Shown here: positions 12,517 through 22,592 of the stretch, piece after piece
Position numbering within the stretch: position 1 is the first letter of the stretch
How the letters are laid out: every line of letters begins with the position of its first letter
Notes under the pieces: generated by a model
Databases searched by the model: none
The model's input: only the letters and a program-made list of their open reading frames with translations
What the model was told of the DNA's origin: nothing
Position numbers and translations under genes: made by a program
DNA from: Meconema thalassinum
Taxonomy: Eukaryota; Arthropoda; Insecta; Orthoptera; Tettigoniidae
Assembly (NCBI GenBank): GCA_946902985.2
Contig: CAMPQE020000051.1
Span: 806,001 to 870,000 of the forward strand
Reading direction: 5' to 3'
Length of the DNA stretch: 64,000 bases

Positions 12517-13384
12517 TTATTGCAGCTTCAAGCCGCTATGGATTAGCATGTGTTGATCCAAAGATCCACTCTTAGTAAATTTGGTTTCGCATATGCTACA
12601 TGAATGCGGCTTCATGCCGCTGTGGATTTTCATGTGTTTGTTCAAAGATCCTCTCTGAGTGAAATTGGTTTCGCATACGCCAGATGAATGCGGCTTCTCG
12701 CCGCTATGGATTAGCATGTGTTTATTCAAAGATCCTCTCTGAGTAAATTTGGTTTCGCATACGCTACATGAATGCGTCTTCTTGCCGCTATGGATTAGCA
12801 TGTGTTTATTCAAATCTCCTCTCCGAATAAATTTAGCTCTGCATACGCTACATGAATGCGGCTTCTCGCCGCTATGGATTAGCATGTGTTTATTCAAATA
12901 TACTCTCTCTGTAAATTTGGCTTCGCATACGCTACACGAATGCGTTTTCTTGCAGCTATGGATTAACATGTGTGCATTCAAATTGCCTCTCTGAGTAAAT
13001 TTGGTTTCGCATACGCTACATGAATACGGCTTCTTGCTGCTATGGATTAGCATGTGTTTATTCAAATCGCCTCTCCGTGCAAATTTAGCTTCGCATACGC
13101 TACATGAATGCGGCCTCTCGCCGCTATGGATAAGCATGTGTGTATTCAAAGATCCTCTCTGTGTAAATTTGGCTTCGCATACGCTACATGAATGCGGCTT
13201 CTGGCCACTATGGATAAGCAGGTGTCTCTTCAAAGTTCCCCTCCTCGTAAACTTACCTTCGCATTCGCTACATGAGTATTTTTTCAAATTTTGCTTTATA
13301 CAACATTTTTCAGTAGAGGAAGTGTTTGTATATTGTCCTCCACAATTACCATCATCATATATCTTCATTGCAGCTGGATTTATC
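12517..13384 (-). CDS. terminal exon of a C2H2 zinc-finger protein (9 fingers)
   Basis: The exon begins after a good splice acceptor (minus strand TACTGACTATTTCAG, branch-point-like TACTGAC included) at 13384 and ends at TAA 12517-12519. It encodes about 21 linker residues and then nine tandem C2H2 fingers of 28 residues, with linkers such as HSGEKPHS. Finger 8 reads SSGVC in place of SCSVC, losing the first zinc-binding Cys, so eight are intact. Helix contact residues alternate between two sets: Q.GS..K/T-type (FTQRGSLNKH) and R.GD..K-type (FARRGDLNKH). This suggests recent unit duplication. Such proteins bind DNA as nuclear transcription regulators. The first codon uses two bases from the preceding exon, matching the exon at 42204-42262 in phase. 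Confidence 0.8.
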
Positions 13385-13714
13385 CTGAAATAGTCAGTAC
13401 TAAAAGTTTGAAGTATGGTACATTATTACAGGAAGTGAAATGATAGTCAAGGTATAGAGTTCAAAGTAATGAAATTATAATTGGAGAAAGTTTCATTAAT
13501 ATCACTACCAGGAAATAAGTCTTTAATAAATGTTGGGAAATGATTCCGTTTTCATTGCTCAATAATATGCTTTTCACACAGTGTGAATGTTCCGCAATTG
13601 AATTTTATTTGAAAGAAAATATAGTGGTCTTGTTGGAAACTTTGGAGTCACAGCTCTGTGAACATGAGTGTGTTGGGATGGTTTCTTAGCCACCACATTC
13701 TTCCGATCCTGAGG
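13385..13714. other. intron sequence between zinc-finger exon and Polinton
   Basis: Contains the branch point and acceptor of the terminal zinc-finger exon at 13385-13402. Nothing else is seen. Confidence 0.5.
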
Positions 13715-13720
13715 CTTTAG
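13715..13720. repeat. target site duplication, left (CTTTAG)
   Basis: CTTTAG occurs immediately before the left terminal repeat and again at 30599-30604 immediately after the right one. Six base pairs is the characteristic duplication length of Polintons. Confidence 0.9.
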
Positions 13721-15203
13721 AGTAGGGGGGTAGTGCCGATTCTGCGCCACTCCACAACCCTCTTTGCCCCACTACTAAGCCTCAGCCATGTTCAATATCT
13801 CTCGATCGCATGGTCCGATTTTAACAAATGAGGTGTCGTTGGACTCAGGCTGACGGGGGCATTGCTATGGACCACTCGTTATATATATTTTTTTTGAAAA
13901 TGTTTGTTTTCGAAAGTAGGTGATAGTTTGAAAACCAAACATGATAGAACGTTGTGACATCGCTCAAACGAATGGTCTTTATGACCTTTATTTTCTATAA
14001 TGATACTTTTTTACTTTTCATGTTTTTTTGAAAACACTCGAATTTTGAAATTCATATATTTTGGAAACTAGGAAGTTTACAAAAAAGTTTGTTTGACGTA
14101 AATCAATGGACCCTATGCCCTCTACCCCCTAAATAAATTTCAAGTCTCTAGGGCAAAAATTGTGTTTTGTAAGTAGTGGGATGATGGGAAAGCTACGGCA
14201 CTTCTTTTTGAACCCTCCTTTATTTGCCCCGAACCTGATATCTTGCTAACCAATCATGGGATTTGAACATACAGGGTGTCCTAGCACTCGTAGTGATGCC
14301 CCCTACTTTCCTATAGGCTCTTTATTTATTTAAAAGACCAAAACTAAAAGGTCATCCGCTTTTAATATCTTGCGAACCAATCATGCTAGAGGCGTGTACG
14401 AGGGGTCCAAGGACTCGGGCTGACGTCTTCTTTGCTATGGACCACTCGTTATATTTTTTTAAAAATATGGAAACTCGATTTTGGTGCAAACACGTGTTTT
14501 TTGTGATTTTTGCCGATATCTCACGAACCAATAACGCTAGAGACGTGTACGAGGTGTCCTAGGACTCGGGCTAACGCCGCCTTTCAAATGTGGTAGATAT
14601 TTTTCCAAAAAATAATTCACAAAGGGCATAACGCCATACATGTTGAAAAAACTTTTTTTCTTTACCTGTTTATAATGTTCATGAAGCGTGGTGGTTGAGA
14701 GAGACGATACTGCTGGGTGTGTGTGTTTCAACGAACCTGTCGCTAACCACAAGGACCATGCTTAATAGAACAATCCTTATTTCGGCGGGTCGGTGTATCA
14801 CAGAGCGAGGGTTCGTTTTTCTGATATTTTACCTTTAACGTGTAAACGGTGATGAGAACTTGGTTCTATGTTGGTCGAAGCGAGTAGAGAAAACAAACTT
14901 TCCGAGGAGCAGACGAGCAGGAGGTGAATGTCATTTGAGCTTATTGGAAGGTGCTGATCTGACTTGACAACAGGTGCAATGGAAAATGACCAAGACGCTT
15001 GAAGGTGAAATAATCTGACCATCGTGGTGGCAGGGCAGAGCGAAATGCATTTGCACATGTGTGAAAGCACATGTACGCTAAACCAGTTACATCCTGTTTG
15101 CTTTGTACGTGACAAAATGCAAGTTCATGTGAAATATGATACAACACAGGTGTGAAACGTTAGCTGTCCACGTGCCTGATAACAGAATGTTCAAAGCGTG
15201 GGA
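13721..15203 (+). repeat. left terminal inverted repeat of the Polinton
   Basis: Matches 29110-30598 in reverse complement from the outer AGTAGGGGGG to an inner edge at GAATGTTCAAAGCGTG. Small substitutions and indels separate the arms. Within the arm a degenerate block (…TCC-AGGACTCGGGCTGACG…ATGGACCACTCGTTATAT) recurs near 13845, 14405 and 14550. Short open frames on the inner part (14537-15147) have mirror copies in the right arm and are probably not genes. Confidence 0.9.
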
Positions 15204-15455
15204 ATCGCTAAATCAGTAAAAAGTATGATGCAACTTGTGGGAATGATGTCACAACCAATAGATAGGCAAGAGCTGCGAACAGCAGTGGTGGAAGGTAGAG
15301 GGGGGAGAGGGGGAGGGGTAATGTAAGAGAGAACACAGGTGGAAAGGGAAAGACAAACATGTATGAACATGCACGAAGCGCGGAGCGCTGTACACACAGA
15401 GCTATAGGTGGTGTACAACATGTGTGAATAAATAAATAAAAAATAGTACACAGGT

Positions 15456-16403
15456 TCACACGACATGTTTTTTATTGATCCAGGAATTAAACGTAGATTT
15501 AAATCCTAACCATTTGTCATATAATTTATTTCCTTTTTGTTTCAACACTTTTTCCACAAGATAATGCTGAGGAAATGCTGTTTTCTGAAGTTCATGGAGA
15601 TAAAATCTACCTTTTATGGGTTGATGGTTGAGGTCCTCGAGTAAATAGGTGACTGGACTGTCCTAGTTGACTTGACGAATTCGAAATAGTTCAGTCCCCC
15701 ACTGAGGCATGTAGACCTATTTGAAGGCAGACTTAAATTTGCTCACACGAACAAAATCCACAATTTTCAGTCGGTGACGTTTAGGATCGGCTGTTTTTAT
15801 GGGGTTAAACACTTTATCCAATCGCTGAATATTTTTAGTCACGAGGCGTTGCTTGGTCCCAATCGTTCTATGTTTGGTGTCATTGTAACGTGACACTAGC
15901 TCTGGTAACATGTCCACCCAGCGATACGTGCCCTGAGCGGTAAACGCTTTCCACATATGGGTTTTCAATGTTCGCTTGAACCGCTCGACCACACTGGCTT
16001 TGAGATTGCTGTACGTGGTGTAATGGTGAATATCCATAGATTTGAGAAAACTGGAGAAATCCTTGTTGAAAAATTATTTCCCCTGGTCGGTTTGTAGCAG
16101 CTGAGGTTGACGTTTGGAGTGTTGAATAATATGTTCAAAGGCCTTGGTGACTAGTGGACCAGACTTGCGACGCACAGGTTCAACAAAGACCATTTTGGAA
16201 TACACATAAATGACGGTCAACATATAGCGTACACCCTTGTTAACACCAGCATAGGGTATCATTTCAACCAAGTCAGCCTGCCAAAGTTCATCCACACCTC
16301 GTGAAATCACCTTGAGTCGCAGATAAAGACGCCTAGCTGGGCGATGCAACTCGTGAGCAATACCCATTTTAATGGGTGATGGCTTAAACAATAATTTTGG
16401 CAT
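15456..16403 (-). pseudogene. Polinton integrase (DDE, rve fold), broken
   Basis: In active elements this enzyme joins the viral DNA ends to host DNA. The catalytic triad is visible: first Asp in DELWQADLVEM, second Asp in LLQTDQGK, Glu in KASVVERFKRTLKT. The C-terminal part holds a PVTYLLEDLN-type block and a chromodomain-like end (LYDKWLGFKSTFNSWI). Three in-frame stops break it: TAA just before 16073, TAG 15717-15719 and TAG 15663-15665. The frame starts at ATG 16403, directly before ELHRPARR, so the N-terminal zinc-binding region usual in this family is not found. I infer a deletion at the junction with the neighbouring gene. The gene ends just inside the left terminal repeat boundary. 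Confidence 0.85.
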
Positions 16404-17361
16404 TTCGAAGTTCTTGTTCAATTTCTTGAATTTCCCAATCGTGACCGGTGTGACCAGCTTGACGTGAGGCATGCAACAACTGTAGCCGCTGGACGAGCTT
16501 ATTGGGATTGTGCCAGTAGGTAACATCCACAAGGGGTTTTAATGGTCTAAATGTCACTCCCGAAGCGGATGCTTTACGACGTGTACTTTGACTAGTGGGA
16601 AACATTTTTGCAATGATGGTTTTATATTTTTGAGATATATTGGCATTCACTTGTTGAGTGGGATCATACTGTCTTTTGTGAGCATGGGTATCCAATAAAA
16701 TGGATTTATATTTGTCAAGGTCCTCTGACGTATAATCATGGGAAGAGGGGTCCGAGAAAAGAGCAGCTTTAACAGCCCTGGAGTTAATTTATAGGTAATG
16801 TTTTTAATGACAGCTTTAGTACGAGCAAATTTAATGGATGAATCGCCAATTTTAAAACTATCATCCTCATAGCGAACACCAAACGTGGTATCAGTGTTTC
16901 CAATAAATAGATCGGTGAAATAGGGTTCCAATGTTGATCCATAATATTTTATTAAAATGGTTTTCAGTTGAGTTTTATGTTGAGGGGTGGCCAAGAGTTG
17001 TGAAAACGGAGACGCTCTGGAAGGGCAAGGTGTTTCGGTCAAGGATTTCTTTTTTCTCAAAAACTCTGCAAGGGGTGCGGCCTTTCTTTGAGGCGTAAAC
17101 ATATGTTCCTCGTCATCCTCAACTTGCTAACACTAGTCAAATCTTCCTGTTCCTGTTCCTCTTCCTCAGGGTCCTCGTGCAGCGTCTGAGTGGCTTGTGA
17201 AACGGTGGGTAGCGTTTCAGATGGCTTGAAAGAGGTGCTAAATGTTGTTGTATAAACATAGCATGATTTGCACGTGATTGTTTCAATTGACGAAACTTTT
17301 GGCGAATAGTATTTTTTGCTCTAATAATATGCTTTTTCAATTGACTCTCTGCTAACGCCAT
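16384..17361 (-). pseudogene. conserved Polinton protein of unknown function, broken
   Basis: Pieces in order on the minus strand: a basic helical start (MALAESQLKKHIIRAKNTIR), an acidic linker (EDPEEEEQEQED), a core with GDSSIKF and YKLTPGLLKLLF, then YTSEDLDKYKSILLDTHAHK. The C-terminal block is NPNKLVQRLQLLHASRQAGH ending in EIQEIEQELRNAKI. I recognise this order from an uncharacterised protein that sits beside the integrase in many insect Polintons (a GLWELL-type core with an AGHT-H...ELR-AGI end); its function is not known. At least three frame changes (near 17230, 17105 and 16740) break it. It overlaps the integrase start, which suggests a deletion between them. Confidence 0.65.
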
Positions 17362-17402
17362 GGTGTCTTGACAAATGACTTGACGGGGAATGAGACAGGC
17401 CC

Positions 17403-18059
17403 TTAAATAGCAATAAAATGATCAAACCCTAAGCAATACCGTCCTTGGTTGAGTTCACTTTGTTTGTCAATCTTTAAACAGGCATGACGTTGAGTGTTCC
17501 AGCACTTGGCACACAATTCTGTAAACATTTGAAAGGTCATATCCGGATTCACATGTTCATTATAAATGTGACGACTGTTCCTCTCGTCCTGACGAAATAA
17601 AACAATGACATTGGCTATGTCACGAATCAACTGTTTGGACATTTTTGAATACGTTTGTCCAAGATAGAAGCAATCGATATGTTTGTGTCGACCCATGCTG
17701 AAATAGCTTTGAATGATGCCTTGACGATCAGTGGATACATCATCGAAAATCATGAGTGAATCAGGTTTTACCTCATCCAGTGAAATCACATTTTCTTGCA
17801 TGGAAAATTTGAAATAACCCATATTCTCTTTTTGTAATCCAGACATGACTTGATCCAGAAACACGTAGAGGGGTTGGTAGCGAGATTTTGCGAAAATATA
17901 AATATTTTGAAAACGCAGACCATTGGGCGCTGTGATGAGCGTTAGCAAAAGATTAGTCTTTCCACAGCCGGAAGGCCCCACAATGATGCAGCGAATGGAA
18001 GATGGAAACAGTGAACCATGGCGTTGTTCACGTGATGTGGGACAGAGATGGGAAACCAT
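17403..18059 (-). CDS. packaging ATPase (FtsK/HerA, A32-like)
   Basis: An intact 218-codon frame from ATG 18059. The Walker A motif is GPSGCGKTNLLL near residue 28 and Walker B is SLMIFDDVS near residue 103, followed by SYFSMGRHKHIDCFYLGQTY, the sensor region typical of Polinton ATPases. In the family this enzyme powers genome packaging into the capsid. The frame stays open upstream to 18102 without another ATG, so a slightly longer N-terminus cannot be excluded. It is the best-preserved core gene of this provirus. The start faces the plus-strand fibre-like gene across 133 bp, which probably holds divergent promoters. Confidence 0.9.
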   Translation of the reverse strand: MVSHLCPTSREQRHGSLFPSSIRCIIVGPSGCGKTNLLLTLITAPNGLRFQNIYIFAKSRYQPLYVFLDQVMSGLQKENMGYFKFSMQENVISLDEVKPDSLMIFDDVSTDRQGIIQSYFSMGRHKHIDCFYLGQTYSKMSKQLIRDIANVIVLFRQDERNSRHIYNEHVNPDMTFQMFTELCAKCWNTQRHACLKIDKQSELNQGRYCLGFDHFIAI

Positions 18060-18192
18060 GTCCCCCACGGGGAATGACTCTTGCTGCTTAAAATCTTCAT
18101 ATCAACTAAGGCTTAGCCAAGCTAGCAGGCTGTCTATATACAGGACACCGAGCCTTGTCATAGAAACAGTAGACTGGTACTACAGGTTGACG
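18060..18192. promoter_or_regulatory. divergent intergenic region, likely bidirectional promoter
   Basis: Separates the minus-strand ATPase block from the plus-strand structural block. No clear TATA box was identified, so the role is inferred from gene orientation alone. Confidence 0.3.
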
Positions 18193-18912
18193 ATGGATGT
18201 CTTTGGACGTGCGTTGATGGCCAAAGCTAGGTCTGTCCCCATACATGATCCTAAACAAGAAACAGATCCTGCTAATAAACACTATGTGGATAGGTCAGTA
18301 GTGCCACGCACATAACAGGGAGATTATGACTTTAAGGGAAAGCGGTTAACCCATGTAAAACATCCTCAAGTGTCTACAGACGTTACTACGAAAAAGTATG
18401 TGGATAACAAAGTGTATGAGTTTTATGACAAAGTGCCGCAGCTTATGGTGAATGGCTATAGTGCTAATCACCATCAGATGATTCACGTGGAAGACCCGCA
18501 AGACGAAGACGATGTCTGTACCAAGCGTTACGTGACCTATGAAATGAAAAGGCTTTATAAATTTATCCCATCTGTATTTTTAGTGTATCTGACAAATGAA
18601 AAACCTGTGAATGAGAGAAACCATTTATCGCTAGTCCTAGACCAGCACTTGACCTATGTGCTTGCTTCAGGATTAAGCCACTATCGATTACACTATAATG
18701 GAACCATTCACATCGAATATGCCATACCTGATGAGAACCATTTACAAATAAATATAAATGATCATAGGATGTTGGTCCATAACCATGAAATGGTCAATGC
18801 AGTTGACGAATTATCCTTTCATCTCATGTTGACATGGGATGAAAAGCAAGCGGGAAAACCCATAAACGATTTCCCACTTTATGTGGAATTGGAATATACA
18901 GCCATGAAATAA
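18193..18912 (+). pseudogene. fibre-like protein of the Polinton, one stop
   Basis: Starts at ATG 18193 with MDVFGR, a start I recognise from Polinton proteins. It runs 239 codons with one in-frame TAA (18313-18315). The N-terminal half carries three copies of a shaft-like motif of the form D/HP....D..(N/T)K.YVD: near residues 19-33 (DPANKHYVD), 56-67 (DVTTKKYVD) and about 95-110 (DVCTKRYV). Repeats of this form occur in the shafts of phage tail fibres. The C-terminal 120 residues are beta-rich and could be a head domain. I infer a trimeric attachment fibre; a minor capsid role is the alternative. Confidence 0.6.
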
Positions 18913-18971
18913 CCATCTGACGTTAGTTGTGATTTAAACTTTCTTGTGAAAGGTTGTTGGTCATTATCATT

Positions 18972-19486
18972 ATGGTGAAACAAAGGTATGTGTTGCGAAA
19001 GACTAAAAAAAAGGACTTTGTCCTTAGCAAAGCCTGGGCTTAGGACATTCGTGGACAAGCCCTTGCAAAAGAAAAAATAATGTATTGACCATAAGGAAAG
19101 CCCTTCGAGCAGCACAGAGACATGTTATTCCAAATCGTCGGCGACAGGGTTCAAAACAAGGGCGAGTGATTCCCGTCCCCAAACGAGCGGGAATTTTACC
19201 TGCATTATTTGCCGGTTTGGCTGCTCTGGGCTCACTTTTGGGCGGTGCCAGTGCAGTGGCGAAAACCATTAAAGCAGAGCAGCAGGGCAAGTGACAACTC
19301 TAAGAAAGTCAGCGACACAATGAAACGATGGAAGCGATTGCTATGGGGGCTAGAAATGCCAATTTAAAGCCAGCCTTTTATCAACAAGGATTTGGGATTT
19401 CACCATTTCGAAATATTAAAAAAAAAATTAACCTCAGCCACAGCGAGACATGCCCTGACGCATCAAGAAGTGGAAAGCTATGCTAA
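18972..19486 (+). pseudogene. basic pX/pVI-like protein with hydrophobic segment, broken
   Basis: Begins MVKQRYVLRKTKKKDF at ATG 18972, then a stop after KAWA and a frame change near 19080. The frame at 19085 continues with a basic region (RHVIPNRRRQGSK), then IPVPKRAGILPALFAGLAAL, a Gly/Ala-rich hydrophobic helix. Two stops (TGA 19292-19294 and TAA 19301-19303) precede a conserved tail (RHNETMEAIAMG, FYQQGFG). A basic head plus a Gly/Ala helix directly upstream of the protease resembles the small core or membrane-active proteins of adenovirus-related particles. The function is inferred. It is clearly non-functional here. Confidence 0.55.
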
Positions 19487-19880
19487 ACAACTAAAGCTTT
19501 CTCATTTTCGAGGAGTGTTTATGCGAAACCAATTACCCCCACGACCCTGGAAACAGGAATGTGCTGTTGTCAATTTGAATGATCACCAAGGACCAGGAAC
19601 GCATTATGTAGCTTATGTCAAAGAGGGATCCACTGTATGGTACTTTGACAGTTTTGGGAATTTGCCCCCGCCCATGGAACTAGTGACCTATTTTGGAAAC
19701 AGGATCAAGATATATTATAATGTGAAACGTGAGCAAACGTTTAACAGCGAACAGTGGGGACGTTTGTGTTTATTTTTTTTATATAAGACGCAGCATAAGC
19801 TAAAATGCCAGCAGTATGTCGGCAGAAAGTTAAACGTTTACACTGCATGGACGTGGACCCGAAGTCAGGCTAGACTTTAA
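19392..19880 (+). CDS. adenain-like cysteine protease of the Polinton
   Basis: An open frame matching the maturation protease of Polintons and adenoviruses. FRGVFMRNQLP is followed by the catalytic His in GPGTHYVAY, the acidic partner in WYFDSFGN with the PPP that follows, and the catalytic Cys in WGRLCLFFLY. The conserved C-G-H-x-C of this family reads W-G-R-x-C here: the nucleophile Cys is kept, but the Cys and His just before it are lost. No ATG precedes the conserved start (ALTHQEVESYAKQLKLSHF). The first in-frame ATG falls inside FRGVFM (19521), so the start is probably lost. The frame overlaps the end of the pX-like gene. Probably inactive despite being open. Confidence 0.75.
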   Translation: MGFHHFEILKKKLTSATARHALTHQEVESYAKQLKLSHFRGVFMRNQLPPRPWKQECAVVNLNDHQGPGTHYVAYVKEGSTVWYFDSFGNLPPPMELVTYFGNRIKIYYNVKREQTFNSEQWGRLCLFFLYKTQHKLKCQQYVGRKLNVYTAWTWTRSQARL

Positions 19881-20560
19881 TCCGCCTATCGAATTGAGTG
19901 AGAAACCCTATGGTTTAGGACTTGTTTCTCTTGAAACGTACAATCGAATATACAACATACGTGAAAATGTGAACAACAAGTTTTACTATGATGATTCTGT
20001 GCTCACCCTGAACTCTGGTGGATACACGATCGATGACATTTAAGAACACATTTATGTGGTGTTGATCAATGAATATGGTTTAAAGTCATTTCTCGATGGA
20101 ACGCGCAAGTTCGAACTTGTAGGAAATACCAACACTATCGCTGCAGTATTTTCTCTACATTCAACATTGACTTTAAAACACGCCCCGATTCCATTGGTCC
20201 ATTACTAGGATTTAAACCACGTGTGTAGGTGCCCAACAAAAAACATGAATCGGACCATGAAGTGGAATTTATTGAGCACCATCATGTGTCGGTGACGTGT
20301 AATATTATTATCCAAGTGTACACCAATCAAGAACCATCGCATTCGCTTTATGACTTTATTGTGACATCGCCCAATTGGTATATAATCGTAAAAACCCTCC
20401 AGTGGTGCTTTTTCATTCTGTGGCTGTCGATAGTATTATTAATATAACATTAAGACTGATAATTAGAGATCAACAACTCATTGATCTAGATTCTACCACA
20501 CCAGTGACTTACAAGTCGGTGCTAAAGCCACTATGTTGTTTGTGTATAAAGCAACAACGC
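19847..20560 (+). pseudogene. penton-like minor capsid protein, broken
   Basis: Fragments in order match the single jelly-roll minor capsid protein of Polintons: LSEKPYGLGLVSLETYNRIY and NNKFYYDDSVLTLNSGGYTI; then DSIGPLLGFKPRV; then VTCNIIIQVYTNQEPSHSLY; then VDSIINITLRLIIRDQQLID. In-frame stops lie at 20041-20043 and 20226-20228, and frame changes near 19870, 20152 and 20378. In the family it forms the pentameric vertices. It lies directly downstream of the protease and upstream of the major capsid gene, the usual order. Confidence 0.7.
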
Positions 20561-20656
20561 CGTCTAGGAATGGTGTTAGTTGTTTGCCACGTGAATACAC
20601 GTTAACATCTCAAGACAAGCAAATTTTACAGCATTTGGGTTACCACGTCAACCCCC
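20561..20656. other. short spacer before the major capsid gene
   Basis: An open frame (about 20533-20721) reads across it in another phase. It may be remnant coding sequence, but nothing recognisable was found. Confidence 0.3.
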
Positions 20657-21872
20657 ATGATGAATTCTATCCTAGAGGTAGCGAACCGCATCGAGGAGCA
20701 ACCAGGAGTGGTAAGAATTGATCTCCATTCCTATCAAGCTCAAACACCTGGACTCAATAACAATGATGAAATTCAATTTGTTATCAACAATCAAGATATT
20801 TACACCCTACCGCATGACAGTGCCATTCAGATTGAAGGTCGACTCACCAAAGCCGATGGCTCTACACCCACCACATCCAAGTTGGCCAACCATGGTTTGG
20901 CCTTTCCCTTTTCTGAGGTGCGGTATGTCATTAACGATATCGTGGTGGATAGCACTCGAAATGTGGTCATTTCCAGTGTCATGAAACTATACCCTCTTAT
21001 AGTGAGGAAGAAGGTAAAACACTTTGCATGGCAGGTTGGTGCCCTGACTTGACCAATGACTGGATGGTACACACCGATTGGACCTTGACTGGTTATTTAC
21101 CTCTTAAAATGATTTTAGGCTTTGCCGAAGATCACCAGCGCATTGTGGTCAACGCAAGGCAAGTGCTCTATCTAGTGAGAGACAGGAGTGATAATAATGC
21201 ACTCAAGGGAGCCGACAATGCCCCCATAGATTCAAAAATTCAACTACAACGCTTGCTATGGAAAGTGCCTCATGTGACCCTTGACGATAGCAAAAAACTG
21301 GACATACTCAAAATGGTAAAGAGAGATGTGCCTCTACCCATGGAATTTAGAAGCTGGGCACTCCATGAGTATCCGCTATTGCCCACCACCAACACACACA
21401 GTTGGTCTGTAAAACAGCTCGCTATACGGAGAGACCTCTCTATATGATCGTGGGTTTTCAAACGAATCGCAAGTATCAACAAACTAAAGATGCCACGCAA
21501 TTTGATCACCTGCAATTGAGAAATGCACGTCTTTTCCTCAACGGAGCTGTGTTTCCCTATGAAGGACTGGATAGGGATTTTTCAAAAAATAAGTTTGGCC
21601 CCCTGTACGACTTGTTTTCTAAATTTCGATGGTCGTATTATCAAAAAGAGAACGGCCCCATTCTGCTACCCCAAGCGTTTAAGGCAAGAGCACCACTGAT
21701 TTTCTTTGACTGTTCTTACCTGGAAGAGTCTTTCAAGCCATCCAATATTGACATTCGACTAGAGTTTGAAACGCATGACAATGTACCAGCCAATACGACG
21801 GTCTACTGTTTGATTATTCATCACAAACAAGTCAACTATTATCCACTGTCCAACCAAGTGACGAGTGTATAA
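20657..21872 (+). pseudogene. major capsid protein (double jelly-roll, hexon-like), two frameshifts
   Basis: ATG 20657 opens MMNSILEVANRIEEQPGV. The frame holds an early beta-rich block (NNDEIQFVINNQDIYTLP), then FPFSEVRYVINDIVVDS. It shifts near 20990 to the frame with WTLTGYLPLKMILGF and VPLPMEFRSWALHEYPLL, and again near 21408 to the frame with YMIVGFQTNRKYQQT, LFLNGAVFPYE and FKARAPLIFFDCSYLEE. The total of about 400 residues fits the Polinton major capsid. No stop interrupts the segments except at the two frame changes. A poor start (MM at 20657) and other phases upstream leave the exact N-terminus uncertain. Confidence 0.8.
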
Positions 21873-21905
21873 ATAACAGGTCAACCCACGTCAAGCCGCT
21901 CAGTC

Positions 21906-22442
21906 ATGTCTTGCTTTAAAGCCTCAAGAGACGTCAGATCCATGAATTTAAACTCTGAGGAACAACGTTTCAAGACTTTTGCCACGTGGCCAGTGCCTTT
22001 CATAAACCCTCAAGACTTGGCGGCCACTGGATTCTACTATTTAAAAACAAGAGATGAAGTGAAATGTGCCTTTTGTCCCATCATCATAGACCAATGGCAG
22101 GAGGGCGATGTACCCATGCAGGAACATCAGCGCTGGTCAACCGCCTGCCCCTACCTGTGCAGAATGGAGGTGGGAAATATACCCTGTCATTCAAGCTATC
22201 CCTCACTTTAGTCCCTGGGAAATGAAAAAAAAACAAGTTACGATACGTGTGGACCGTATGGTGTCCATGGTGCTTCAGTTAGCAGCTCACCATCAAAAAC
22301 GCCTAGTTTAGAGACATTGGGACATCATCGGTGTTATGGACGTTACAAACACAAGAGACTATATTGTTGTATCAGTTGGTATCGTCCTTATCCCAAAATG
22401 ACAAAAGCCTGTAAGACGTGTTATGATAATAAAATGATGTAA
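21906..22442 (+). pseudogene. BIR-domain (inhibitor-of-apoptosis-like) protein, one stop
   Basis: ATG 21906 starts a frame with a complete BIR fold: RFKTFATWP, LAATGFYYLKTRDEVKC, then zinc ligands in KCAFC (two Cys), EHQRW (His) and STACPYL (Cys), with WQEGDVP between them. BIR proteins block caspases or their activators. A TAG at 22209-22211 ends the first part, but the same frame then stays open to TAA 22440-22442. That tail holds DTCGPYGVHG and a Cys-rich end (YCCISWYRP, ACKTCYD). This tail is not a canonical RING. The gene lies 33 bp after the major capsid gene on the same strand. Capture from a host or another virus is inferred. Confidence 0.8.
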
Positions 22443-22592
22443 TTCTTAAATTCTTATTTTTGCATGTCCCTCTGTCCTACCCTAACCGATTTTTTTCAAT
22501 CTAGCATGGTAGGTAAGTCCTTGTCATGATCACACCTTAGTCATTGATCGTCAGTCAGTCGTCAGTTGAACTTGGTCCAGGCAAGCGTCAAC
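22443..22592. other. short intergenic spacer within the Polinton
   Basis: T-rich, with repeated GTCAGTC-like words near 22550. No gene. Confidence 0.3.

Noticed and set aside
12749..13393. Long plus-strand frames opposite the zinc fingers
   Set aside because: They are the mirror of the 84-bp repeated finger units (repeating HTLHECGF-type words) and have no independent support.
14537..15147. Small frames in the left Polinton arm with copies in the right arm (29203-29774)
   Set aside because: They are identical only because the arms are inverted copies. No domain and no start context, so I do not call genes.
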